NCBI GenBank assembly: GCA_963800205.1
Contig: CAWCZQ010000005.1
Location: forward strand, 310,001 to 374,000
DNA from: UBA6224 sp963800205
GTDB taxonomy: Bacteria > Patescibacteriota > Saccharimonadia > Saccharimonadales > UBA4665
Reading direction: 5' to 3'
DNA length: 64,000 bases
Of the stretch, positions 35,207 to 42,819 are shown one piece after another. Every line of letters starts with the position of its first letter. Positions within the stretch are counted from its first letter, which is position 1. The notes below the pieces were generated by a model. That model was given only the letters and a program-made list of their open reading frames with translations, searched no databases and was not told the DNA's origin. The position numbers were made by a program, and so were the translations under genes.

Positions 35207-36616
35207 CTAGTCTAGGGAGCGTACCCGGATGGTGTCAGTGGCTCCTACGAGCCCTGGCTGCCTTCCGCTCACCAGCACGACGGTGGCCGGCTGATCAAAA
35301 AAACCTATGCTTCTGAGTTCTTTGGCAAGTTCCAAGCCTGCACGTTCGCCATCGGGGCGTAAGTAACTCTTGTTGGCGTAGAGGAGAGCGAGCTGTTGCG
35401 CCACGCGTGGCTGGCTCGTCACGGATATTATCGGACGACTGGGACGATGTGCCGCGATAGAGGAAGCCGTCGCTCCTGTCTTTGTCTCGGCGACAATAGC
35501 ATCTGCATTGAGTTGATCAGACAGACTGACCGCGGCAGCGCTAATGGCTGAAGAAGATGTTTCGAGAGCAATGGGATGAGCCAACGGCCTGACTTCGGCA
35601 TGCTCTTGGGTATACAAAATAGTTCGGCGCATACTCATGACGGTCTCCAGTGGATATTTACCATTGGCCGTTTCGTCGCTCAACATCACACAGTCGGCTC
35701 CGATAATCACTGCATTTGATACGTCACTGACCTCTGCGCGGGTCGGCTCGGGATTGTCAACCATACTGGCCATCATCTGTGTGGCGACAATACTCAGCTT
35801 GGCGTGTTGTTGGCATAAGGCGATGATTTTTCGCTGCACAATCGGTACGATTTCTGCCCCCACCTCTACCGCTAAATCACCACGCGCCACCATGACGGCG
35901 TCGCTGGCCTCTACAATCTGCCCAAGCTCGTCGTCTTCGATGGCAGCCTTAGTTTCAATTTTGGCAACTATTTGCGCGGTCGAACCATGTTCTGCTAAAA
36001 AGCCACGAACTGCCTCTATGTCGGCAGCCGACTGCACGAAACTGAGCGCCACATAATCAATGTCTTGCTTGGCGCCGTATTCGAGATCTCTGTAATCTTT
36101 CTCTGTTAATATATCGCCACCAAAATCGGTGTCTGGTAAGTTTATACCCTTGCGGCTCATGAGTGTGCCATCGTTTTCGACGCGGACTACTACCGTATTC
36201 GACTCAATTTTTTCTACTGTCGTCCTGACCTTCCCATCAAAAATGTAAATACGCTGGCCTTTTTGTACTTTTGCCGACAAATCGTATTGGACCGGGATGG
36301 TGCTACCCTCGTGCTTCGCTTTGTATGCGAGGCGTAGCTTTTCTCCCTGTCGGACTGGCAGCTCCTTGACGGATAACTCCCCCAACCGAATCTTCGGGCC
36401 TTGAATATCTTGCAATATGGCGACCGTTTTATTTAACTTGGCGGACGCCTCTCGTATCCAGATAATTTGCTGGTCTCGCTCTTCGTAGGAACCATGGCTA
36501 AAGTTGAGCCGAAATCCATTAACCCCTGAGTCGATCATGGCCTCGATAGTTTTGTAATAATTTGTGGCTGGCCCAATGGTCGCCAGTATTTTTGCGCGTT
36601 TATATACCTTATTCAT
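35207..36616 (-). CDS. pyk: Pyruvate kinase
   Basis: 469 residues. It transfers phosphate from PEP to ADP. Motifs: ATIGPATNYYKTIEAMIDSGVNGFRLNFSHG, the metal/PEP segment IVAKIETKAAIE, MVARGDLAVEVG, and QMMASMVDNPEPTRAEVSDVSNAVIIGADCVMLSDETANGKYP. The C-terminal domain is complete. A TATACT box 7 nt before the ATG indicates leaderless expression. The downstream 97 bp to the membrane-protein gene contain no obvious terminator. Confidence 0.95.
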   Translation of the reverse strand: MNKVYKRAKILATIGPATNYYKTIEAMIDSGVNGFRLNFSHGSYEERDQQIIWIREASAKLNKTVAILQDIQGPKIRLGELSVKELPVRQGEKLRLAYKAKHEGSTIPVQYDLSAKVQKGQRIYIFDGKVRTTVEKIESNTVVVRVENDGTLMSRKGINLPDTDFGGDILTEKDYRDLEYGAKQDIDYVALSFVQSAADIEAVRGFLAEHGSTAQIVAKIETKAAIEDDELGQIVEASDAVMVARGDLAVEVGAEIVPIVQRKIIALCQQHAKLSIVATQMMASMVDNPEPTRAEVSDVSNAVIIGADCVMLSDETANGKYPLETVMSMRRTILYTQEHAEVRPLAHPIALETSSSAISAAAVSLSDQLNADAIVAETKTGATASSIAAHRPSRPIISVTSQPRVAQQLALLYANKSYLRPDGERAGLELAKELRSIGFFDQPATVVLVSGRQPGLVGATDTIRVRSLD

Positions 36617-37067
36617 TCTTTCTAGTATAGCAACCGTTTCGGCGACAAGTAATTGCTTTTGGTAATAAACTGCTCGTTGCCGACAAACAACACGACCACT
36701 CAGTAAGAAGAATATACTTGATATATTCTGTGGCGTGCTCGGAGCTAGCTCCTGTGCGCGGCTTTGATTATCGACCTCCGATTGCCACCGCTTCGCGGTC
36801 TTGTCACTCGGAGTTCGCTCCCCGCTGAGAAGCCAAGAAAAAAGACCACCGATTGGTGATCCTTTTTCTTGGTGACCTCACGGAGAATACTCTGTATAGC
36901 CTCGCACTGTCCTCGGAGCTAGCTCCTGTGGGCAGCGCTTCGTTATCGCACTCCGTCGGATTTCGAGGCTTGCTTCGCAAACTAACCAAACAAAAAACCC
37001 CAGCTATGCTGGGATTCTTAGTTTGGTGAAAGGAACTGGGATAGATTGGAACCGTCTCAAACGTGAA

Positions 37068-37355
37068 CTACTGGGTTTCTCCGAATTCTACTTCAAATTC
37101 AGCACGCTCAGCAACAGTATCTCGTTTGAACACACTGAGCACACCAGAGCCTAGTCCTCGCAGAAGAGTTTCGCCTCGCATCTCAGTAAGTTGCAATACC
37201 GCCGTAGGATCGGTGGCCTCGTCTAGTTCTGTTCTAAGAGCACGCATTCCTGCGGCATTAGCAACAAAACGAGTCTCCCAATCTTCGGCAATAATGAAAT
37301 CCGTGACAGCCTCTCGGCGTACTTCATCACTTGGGTGAATATTTGGATCTACCAT
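37068..37355 (-). CDS. Small acidic hypothetical protein (cassette cargo)
   Basis: 95 residues, acidic and soluble, with helical stretches (EVRREAVTDFIIAEDWETRFVANAAGMRALRTELDEA) and a C-terminal RDTVAERAEFEVEFGETQ. A perfect TATAAT box at 37362-37367 lies exactly 6 nt before the ATG, the same arrangement as the genes in the tRNA-Lys array, which argues strongly that it is expressed. It is oriented like tRNA-Glu and lies between the tRNA and a copy of its 3' end. No homologous family is recognised. Confidence 0.6.
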   Translation of the reverse strand: MVDPNIHPSDEVRREAVTDFIIAEDWETRFVANAAGMRALRTELDEATDPTAVLQLTEMRGETLLRGLGSGVLSVFKRDTVAERAEFEVEFGETQ

Positions 37356-37361
37356 ACAATT

Positions 37362-37367
37362 ATTATA
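37362..37367 (-). promoter_or_regulatory. -10 box for the 95-residue gene
   Basis: TATAAT on the minus strand, 6 nt upstream of the ATG at 37355; implies a leaderless transcript. Confidence 0.6.
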
Positions 37368-37432
37368 CTAATAATGCCGTAATCTGTCAATTGATTCCAA
37401 ACTGTCCTAACCTGGGTTTGTAGTCTGTTGTT

Positions 37433-37507
37433 TGGTGACCTCACGGAGAATCGAACTCCGATTGCCAGGATGAAAACCTGGTGTCCTAACCGTTAGACGA
37501 TGAGGCC
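37433..37507 (-). tRNA. tRNA-Glu (anticodon TTC)
   Basis: 75 nt including encoded CCA. Acceptor GGCCTCA pairs with TGAGGTC (one G-T wobble). The anticodon stem-loop is CCAGG-TTTTCAT-CCTGG, giving anticodon TTC. The T-arm is CGGAG-TTCGATT-CTCCG. All invariant positions look intact. Its 3' end is repeated ~563 bp downstream, and its 5' acceptor strand GGCCTCAT is repeated twice upstream. Confidence 0.95.
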
Positions 37508-37667
37508 ATTTATGAGGTATCGCGGAAAAGTGTGTTTACATATTTTTCCATGATCCGAATTAATGTGGCTCATACAAAGTATGAGGCCATTTGCGCAGGA
37601 AGGCCGAAAGGTGCTGGCATATTTTATCTTCCGATAAATGGGCACATATGCAAAGCATATGAGGCCA
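37501..37667. repeat. Diverged ~79-bp tandem units sharing the tRNA-Glu 5' end
   Basis: ATGAGGCCA (minus: TGGCCTCAT, the tRNA-Glu 5' end) occurs at 37500, 37581 and 37659, spaced 81 and 78 bp. The two intervening units align loosely along their length. Each ends with a 7-bp stem with an AAA loop (CTCATAC/GTATGAG; CATATGC/GCATATG) merging into the repeat. The unit length is tRNA-like, but no T-arm or anticodon arm survives. Confidence 0.5.
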
Positions 37668-37742
37668 ACAATTCGTCAACTATACCATGCGCGTAACGAT
37701 ATGTTTGTAACTAAAAAATCATACCATAACAGATAGGATTTT

Positions 37743-37774
37743 AAAATCCCCCGGAAAGTCTTCTGGGGGATTTT
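37743..37774 (-). terminator. Terminator of the LPxTG gene at 37950
   Basis: A perfect 10-bp stem AAAATCCCCC/GGGGGATTTT with A- and T-rich flanks, so it may act in both directions. It lies downstream of the minus-strand surface-protein gene. Of the gap 37668-37949, this hairpin and a weaker GGTCGG/CCGACC hairpin near 37912-37940 are the only structures seen. Confidence 0.75.
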
Positions 37775-37949
37775 ATGAGATAGTCTCTTGAGCGGTCAGT
37801 CATGAGCTCTTGATTACTGCTTGGAATGTACCACAAAATGTGTTCAAACGCTAGTGTTTATCCACAGTTTTGACACATTGCCAAGTAATTCTTGCTGTTG
37901 CATGTTCGCTCGGTCGGCCACAATAATGCGACCGACCTTTGCGAAACAC

Positions 37950-39377
37950 TTAACGAGCGATACGACGGCTCAGGAACAGACGGTAGGCGACAGCGCCGGC
38001 AACCGTCATGGCTCCAAACATACCAATCACATCTCCAGCGCCAGTATTTGGCAACTCTTTTGGAGTTTCGGGAGTAGTAGGAGTTGTAGGAGTTTTAAAC
38101 TCCGCGGTTTGGCTACAGCTTCCGCTATTAGCAACCTCTTTACCGTTTACCATGAAGTGTGCGGTAGCGGTCAGGGTGTAGCTGCCATCTTTGGTGTACT
38201 GGTGCTTTTGCCCAACTGCTTTGTCGGTAGTGAGAGCGTCAGTCTGGTCACCCCAATCGATGACAACCGATTTAAAGGTGGCGCCGTTCTTAGCGGTGTA
38301 GTCGAACTTGTCGACCGTAACCGATCGCTTCTCGCCCAACGTAACGTGGAATGCATCACAACTGTACTGTGGCTGTTCGGCACACTCTTTAGTAACGGTA
38401 GTAATAGCCGTGTTGTAGTACTCGTTCATTCCTTCTGGTCGGGCAACGCCAACATTACGGAACTCAGTCTTACCACAAGCTAGCGCACTTTCCGCAGGAA
38501 TCTTCACGCGGAATGTAACATAACCAGTTTGTCCTGGGTTGTAGTCACCGATGTAAATACCGCTGTTAGTAACGTTGTCGTTATCGACAACCTTTCCGCT
38601 CGGGTATTTGGTGTTGTATACCTTAGTAGAACCAGAAACCAGTTGTAACTTAGGTGGAAGACTGTCGCGTATAACGACCTTCTTCTCTACACTGTTACCA
38701 ATGTTCTGGTACGTGATGATGTAGTCGAGGACGTCAGCTGGTTTTGCAGTGTTGTTGTTGGACCATTTGCTAGTCTGGCCATGAACCTGGGATTCTTTGA
38801 CAATCTTTACGCCAGGAACCATGACCCGTGCAAGCACGGTAACGGTGGCAGCAAAGTTGTAGCAAGGCTTTTCGTCTTCTAAACGAAGGCCTGCGCCACT
38901 CGTAACGACATTGTCCGAGATTTTAGTCTCAACATATTTAACATCTTTATTCGTACCAGTATTGTGCTTCCAGACGGCACTACCTGGGATGTACTGCAGG
39001 TATGCGTCGCTACGGTCAAGATTAACCGTTGCGTTACTCGTTACAGAGTTTGCATTAGCAGCACTTACCTTACTAGTGACATCCTGCTTTTTTCCTGCTT
39101 TGTTTGGGATATTAATTTTTACCGTCAGATCTTTGGCAACTTTGCCTGAATCTGGAAGTTCTGTGTTGTGGTAGTAAAGTTGCAATTTGACGACTTGGTC
39201 GTAGGTTGCGTTTACTGATTGAGCGTATTTCGTATCACCGTTAGTTACGTTGGCAACGCCGAGCGAAGTTTCGAGCTTAACAGTCTGTGCAGCAAGTGAT
39301 GCCGCAGGGAATGCCAAAGCTGTCAGTACGATTGCGGCAGCGGCCAAGCGGCGACGGAATGAACCAAATGCTTTCAT
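37950..39377 (-). CDS. LPxTG-anchored surface protein with DUF11-like and PKD-like domains
   Basis: 475 residues from the ATG at 39377, chosen because AAGGAG lies 6-7 nt upstream and the signal peptide (MKAFGSFRRRLAAAAIVLTALAFPAASLAAQ) then begins at residue 1. The ectodomain includes a DUF11-type segment (VLDYIITYQNIGNSVEKKVVIRDSLPPKLQLVSGSTKV...TGYVTFRVKI) and a PKD-like module (VIDWGDQTDALTT...HQYTKDGSYTLTATAHF). The C-terminus is a sortase signal: TPTTPETPKELPNTG, a hydrophobic helix, then SRRIAR. The sortase must be encoded elsewhere. Wall or surface anchoring is well supported. Confidence 0.88.
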   Translation of the reverse strand: MKAFGSFRRRLAAAAIVLTALAFPAASLAAQTVKLETSLGVANVTNGDTKYAQSVNATYDQVVKLQLYYHNTELPDSGKVAKDLTVKINIPNKAGKKQDVTSKVSAANANSVTSNATVNLDRSDAYLQYIPGSAVWKHNTGTNKDVKYVETKISDNVVTSGAGLRLEDEKPCYNFAATVTVLARVMVPGVKIVKESQVHGQTSKWSNNNTAKPADVLDYIITYQNIGNSVEKKVVIRDSLPPKLQLVSGSTKVYNTKYPSGKVVDNDNVTNSGIYIGDYNPGQTGYVTFRVKIPAESALACGKTEFRNVGVARPEGMNEYYNTAITTVTKECAEQPQYSCDAFHVTLGEKRSVTVDKFDYTAKNGATFKSVVIDWGDQTDALTTDKAVGQKHQYTKDGSYTLTATAHFMVNGKEVANSGSCSQTAEFKTPTTPTTPETPKELPNTGAGDVIGMFGAMTVAGAVAYRLFLSRRIAR

Positions 39378-39930
39378 GGGTTTCTCCTTATTAGTCATAC
39401 CGAGGTATGTAGATTCTTTAAATTAATCGGTTATGTCAGTGTTCGCAGTCAAAATGTTAAGGAACTGTCGAGAGAAGAGTATCTCCGTCAGTAACCGTTT
39501 GTGTCCCACCACAGCAGTACAGTTTGACGCATATTGTATCATTATATTTGTTTATGTCAATATTATGCTATCGCTTATTGTAATTGTTAAAGATCACCGC
39601 TTGGCCCGTGGAGGGAATAAATCAGATCATTACAAATAATATGGGGTGAACGGTGCGAAAATGGTGATAATAACTGGTAAGAGTTGAAAGCGTGAGCTTT
39701 CGTACTTTCCAGTCACTATCGACCATCTTCGCAACCGTATGGGTCACCTCCTTTGCATAGCGTTGTAGTCGGGATAACCCGAGTGTCTGAGCCGGGGGAT
39801 GGCTCAATTGACCTCAGGGTGTGGTCAACCATTCACGAAGAATGAGACACACGGGTTCCCGCCTTGACCGATACGAACGTTGGGCGTTCACACTGCCATC
39901 TCACTGGATGTCAGCTCGGTCGCGGACTTG
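39378..39930. other. Long intergenic region with structured segments
   Basis: No gene is supported in these ~550 bp. It holds the ribosome-binding site and presumed leader/promoter of the LPxTG gene, the left 19-bp inverted repeat (39616-39634), and small hairpins such as TGAGCC-gggggat-GGCTCA at 39788-39806 downstream of the GC-rich gene. Confidence 0.5.
39616..39634 (+). repeat. Left 19-bp inverted repeat of the GC-rich island
   Basis: AATAAATCAGATCATTACA here is matched exactly in inverted orientation at 42568-42586; similarity continues inward (AATAATATG versus GATTAGTATG) and outward (GGAGGG versus GGGAGG). The pair encloses two genes of distinct base composition. Confidence 0.6.
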
Positions 39931-41871
39931 TCAGCCCACCGTCGGTTTGGTCGAAGAATCTCCGCCGGTATTGTCCGCACCCTCGGAGGGATCGGATGTC
40001 GGAGCTGGAGTTGGAGCAGTGGAAGTACCACCGCTGTCGCTCGTTGAACCCGACGGCGCACCAGAACCATCCGAGGATCCAGAGTTGGAACCCTGGTCGG
40101 TTTGGTCTGGTGCAGGAGAACTGCTGTTCTGTACCGGCTTCGGCTCTGTGTTGCTCGGTGCAGACGATGCCGCACCCTCTGTCGGACCAGTATTCGACCC
40201 AGAGGTCGAGTTGTCCTTGGCGTTTTGGACGTGCGGACCCTGGTTCTGCTCCTTGTCGGAGTAAGCGCCGGGATCAGACTTCTGTGGCTTATACCACGTG
40301 CACCGTGTGGAATCCCACTTGTACGTTCCGCCGCCCGGCATGGGGGGCTTAACGCACTGCGGGGGGGTGGGACTGCAGTTTGACGTGCAGCCATGTGTCG
40401 GCGGCTGGGGGCAGGTACCGTAGTAGCTGCACCCGTGATGAACCGGAGGTCCACCATGTTCCTGAGGAACACAGTTGCTGATGCAGCTGATCGGCGGAGG
40501 GGTTGAACCCTGCGGGATCGGCGTCACCGTGGTGACCTCTGGATTCATGCAGTCTGCCCGAAGCGACGCGTTCGTGACTACGTGTCCATCGCTGGTCACG
40601 TAGAACCAAATAGCGTCATTGGGGGCAACTCCGCGGTATCCGTTCTCCTTAACGACCTTCCCCTTGACGGGAAAAGTTGTGCCAGAGATCTGCGACGCCA
40701 CGGTAGGTGCCACCCACAGCCAGTGATCGCCCGAGCTGAGCGCTCGCTTGACCTCGGCCTTGTCGTATCCGGCGCTCCTAAGAGCGTGGCGAATACGCTG
40801 GCGTGCCATCTTGGCCTTGTGTGCACCAGAGTGAAGGAACTCACTCAGTTGCGCTTGGGTCTTGATGGTTTTGCCAGAAAACGATGCCGAGGCGGCCTCT
40901 CGCTTGCTGTGCGGGATCTTGTCGTCGCCGACTTTCACCTGCCCAGCATCGAAGCCCTTGTAGATCTTGTTGAGATCCTTGGCTACCGACTTGATTTGGT
41001 GCTTGTTGAGCCCAACCTTCTTGACCTTGACGGACGCGGACTGCACCGTGACTGTAGAGATCGCCGAGGCAGTCTCTTGATCCGTCTCATCGTCCGTGAC
41101 CGTAACCGTGACGTTGTACGCCCCGGCATCGTCATAGACGTGGGTGGGGTTGAGACCCTCACCGTTCTGGCCGTCGCCGAAATCCCAGCTGTAGCTGAGC
41201 ACGTGTCCTTCGGGAACTGTCGATGGCGAAGCATCGAACTGGACCTCCAGGGCATGCGCAGCGTAGCTGAAAACAGCAACGACAGGCTCGTCCGTGTTCT
41301 CGGTGGTAGCCGTGTCGACCTGCTGGTTGTGGTCGAAAACATCCAAGATGTCCGTCCAGTGCCCAGTAGTAAAGACAAAGCCAAGGCACAGCACCATGAC
41401 GAGAGCTGCAATCATTGCTGGAACCAACAGTTCTCGCAGGAAAAGAATCACAGCAACGATAAACGCCACCACAATCAATCCCCACAAGACGTTCGCAAGA
41501 ACAGCATTGTCCTGCAGCGAGATCGCAACCCACTCCCCAACGGGAAAGAGCACGTACTCCCACAACACGAAGCCCAGCACCATGCCGAACGACCCGAAAA
41601 TCGCCCCTGTTGCCAGACCAAAAAATCGGCCAGTAGACAGGTAGACCAGCAGAGCGATAACGCCAACGATCCACAAGAGGAACGCCAGCCACTCCAGCCA
41701 GTCCCAGAGGTTCACCTCGAACGCTCCACGCAACACCAAGGTGGTGAGCGCAAAGAGCCCGAGCGACCACGTGTAACGACGCGCGGACCAAAGGAACGCG
41801 CCAACGATGATCAGAACGACCACCGTCAGGACAGAGGCTAGCGTGGGCCAGCCCAATTCATACCACCACAT
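39931..41871 (-). CDS. GC-rich multi-pass membrane protein with PKD domain and Cys-rich tail
   Basis: 646 residues. Residues 1-175 contain about six membrane helices. A PKD domain follows (~205-285: FSYAAHALEVQFDASPSTVPEGHVLSYSWDFGDGQNG...THVYDDAGAYNVTVTVTDDE). Next is a basic helical region (~290-400), then a Pro/Cys-rich stretch with repeated C-x3-C-type pairs (ISCISNC, CSYYGTC, GCTSNC), and a ~110-residue Ser/Gly/Pro-rich disordered tail. An AAAGGAA ribosome-binding site precedes the ATG. GC content and G/C-ending codons are clearly higher than in the flanking genes, suggesting acquisition, perhaps from an actinobacterial host. Extracellular binding is likely; no enzyme motif is seen. Confidence 0.65.
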   Translation of the reverse strand: MWWYELGWPTLASVLTVVVLIIVGAFLWSARRYTWSLGLFALTTLVLRGAFEVNLWDWLEWLAFLLWIVGVIALLVYLSTGRFFGLATGAIFGSFGMVLGFVLWEYVLFPVGEWVAISLQDNAVLANVLWGLIVVAFIVAVILFLRELLVPAMIAALVMVLCLGFVFTTGHWTDILDVFDHNQQVDTATTENTDEPVVAVFSYAAHALEVQFDASPSTVPEGHVLSYSWDFGDGQNGEGLNPTHVYDDAGAYNVTVTVTDDETDQETASAISTVTVQSASVKVKKVGLNKHQIKSVAKDLNKIYKGFDAGQVKVGDDKIPHSKREAASASFSGKTIKTQAQLSEFLHSGAHKAKMARQRIRHALRSAGYDKAEVKRALSSGDHWLWVAPTVASQISGTTFPVKGKVVKENGYRGVAPNDAIWFYVTSDGHVVTNASLRADCMNPEVTTVTPIPQGSTPPPISCISNCVPQEHGGPPVHHGCSYYGTCPQPPTHGCTSNCSPTPPQCVKPPMPGGGTYKWDSTRCTWYKPQKSDPGAYSDKEQNQGPHVQNAKDNSTSGSNTGPTEGAASSAPSNTEPKPVQNSSSPAPDQTDQGSNSGSSDGSGAPSGSTSDSGGTSTAPTPAPTSDPSEGADNTGGDSSTKPTVG

Positions 41872-41896
41872 GTGGTTTCCTTTCGATGGTTGTTGA

Positions 41897-42238
41897 TCAG
41901 TGCATCAGTCGGTCAACGATGGTGGACTTGCTCTTGGGCCCCTTCTTCGTCGACTTGGTAGCCGACTTCTTGGAGCCCTTCTTGACCTTCTTCTTCGTCA
42001 GGGTGGTCTCGATGATCTCGAGAGCCTCCTGTCGACGTCGGTTGGCCGTCAAGGCGTTTGCGCCGGCGAGCGTCTTCCGCACCTTGCCGAGTCCCTGCCG
42101 GTACTTGGCGTTCTCTGCGGTGAGACGCTTGATCTGCTTCGCCTGCTTGCCGAGCTTCGACTCGAGGGACGCAATGGTTGCGTCGCGCTCGTCGAGGGCG
42201 CTCGGGTTGCTGGAGGACGTAGCCGCTGATACGGTCAT
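41897..42238 (-). CDS. Small coiled-coil protein with Lys-rich tail
   Basis: 113 residues from the ATG at 42238, supported by AAGGGAG 6 nt upstream (an in-frame ATG at 42277 lacks one). A leucine-heptad coiled coil (ATIASLESKLGKQAKQIKRLTAENAKYRQGLGKVRKTL) is followed by a helix (RRRQEALEIIETTLTKKK) and a histone-H1-like tail (KKGSKKSATKSTKKGPKSKST). It probably binds nucleic acid or a polyanion. It is GC-rich like the next gene, 25 bp downstream, and both lie inside the inverted repeats. Confidence 0.6.
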   Translation of the reverse strand: MTVSAATSSSNPSALDERDATIASLESKLGKQAKQIKRLTAENAKYRQGLGKVRKTLAGANALTANRRRQEALEIIETTLTKKKVKKGSKKSATKSTKKGPKSKSTIVDRLMH

Positions 42239-42310
42239 GTCAATCTCCCTTCCTGGGAGCTCGTGGTTTCTGTGCATAACGAATGTTACGCATAGGGTTT
42301 GCCAAAACTC

Positions 42311-42372
42311 CCGTTAGGGATGGCATCTGCAGCGACAATGGCACTTGTCATGGCAGAAGCCATCCCAAACGG
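42311..42372. repeat. Long imperfect hairpin
   Basis: CCGTT-a-GGGATGGC-a-TCTGC-agc-GACAA-loop-TTGTC-atg-GCAGA-a-GCCATCCC-a-AACGG: about 23 base pairs interrupted at symmetric one- or three-base positions. There is no T-run, so it is not a simple terminator. It lies in the leader region upstream of the 113-residue gene. Confidence 0.55.
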
Positions 42373-42567
42373 AAGGTAGAGATTTCTAAAAACAACACAA
42401 TATTTGACTACAAAGCTAGTATGCAAAGGTTAGTAACCTTACTGCGCTAGGAGCCTTGCGGAGCCCGAAGGCTCAACACCGCTCTACCAGTGCAGATTTT
42501 GGCGCTTTACAGGGGTAATCCTTAAAACGCAAAAAACTGCACTGATGCAAAGCACAGCATACTAATC

Positions 42568-42586
42568 TGTAATGATCTGATTTATT
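42568..42586 (-). repeat. Right 19-bp inverted repeat of the GC-rich island
   Basis: Exact reverse complement of 39616-39634. Together the two mark a ~2.97-kb segment. No transposase or target duplication was recognised. Confidence 0.6.
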
Positions 42587-42764
42587 AACGTCCTCCCGTT
42601 GGCGTGGATTGACGTTCGTTGAGACAGTGTAAGTGCCCACCGGACGTGTACCGGAGTAAACTCCCTCACCCACCTACGTGGATACCTATAAATCTATCAC
42701 TTTTGGTAGTTTTTGTCAAGTATAACACAAGCTTTTAGACTAATGGGCAATAGTAGTACACTAT

Positions 42765-42797
42765 GCAAAAATCCCTCATTGTACGGAGGGATTTTGC
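42765..42797 (-). terminator. Terminator of the LPKTG gene at 42820
   Basis: GCAAAA-ATCCCTC pairs with GAGGGATTTTGC; T-rich on both strands. It lies 22 bp past the stop codon. Confidence 0.75.
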
Positions 42798-42819
42798 AGA
42801 CCTAGATTCGAATAGTCAA

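Larger units (their letters stand above)
36617..37432 (-). mobile_element. Cassette-like array downstream of tRNA-Glu
   Basis: Read on the minus strand from the tRNA 3' end, three units follow. Unit 1 is a 95-residue gene with its own -10 box, ending in a tRNA-like tail (GGTTCCAATC...TTTCACCA) and a terminator at 36998-37013. Unit 2 is gene-less, with a hairpin CACAGGAGCTAGCTCCGAG, and ends in an exact copy of the tRNA-Glu 3' end (TTCTCCGTGAGGTCACCA, at ~36870-36887) plus a terminator (~36836-36866). Unit 3 is a diverged copy of unit 2 (hairpin repeated at ~36738-36756), ending GCCACAG and the hairpin GAATATA-tcaa-GTATATTC at ~36710-36729. Nothing else is seen in this interval. Confidence 0.55.
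42239..42819. other. Long intergenic region
   Basis: No gene is supported in these ~580 bp. Contents: a long imperfect hairpin (42311-42372), a small hairpin GAGCC/GGCTC near 42450-42474, the right inverted repeat (42568-42586), and a terminator (42765-42797). Confidence 0.5.

Noticed and set aside
40582..41841. A 419-codon plus-strand open frame opposite the GC-rich PKD-protein gene
   Set aside because: It is a by-product of the high GC and biased third positions of the minus-strand gene; its translation is Arg/Asp/Val-rich without domains, and it has no ribosome-binding site.
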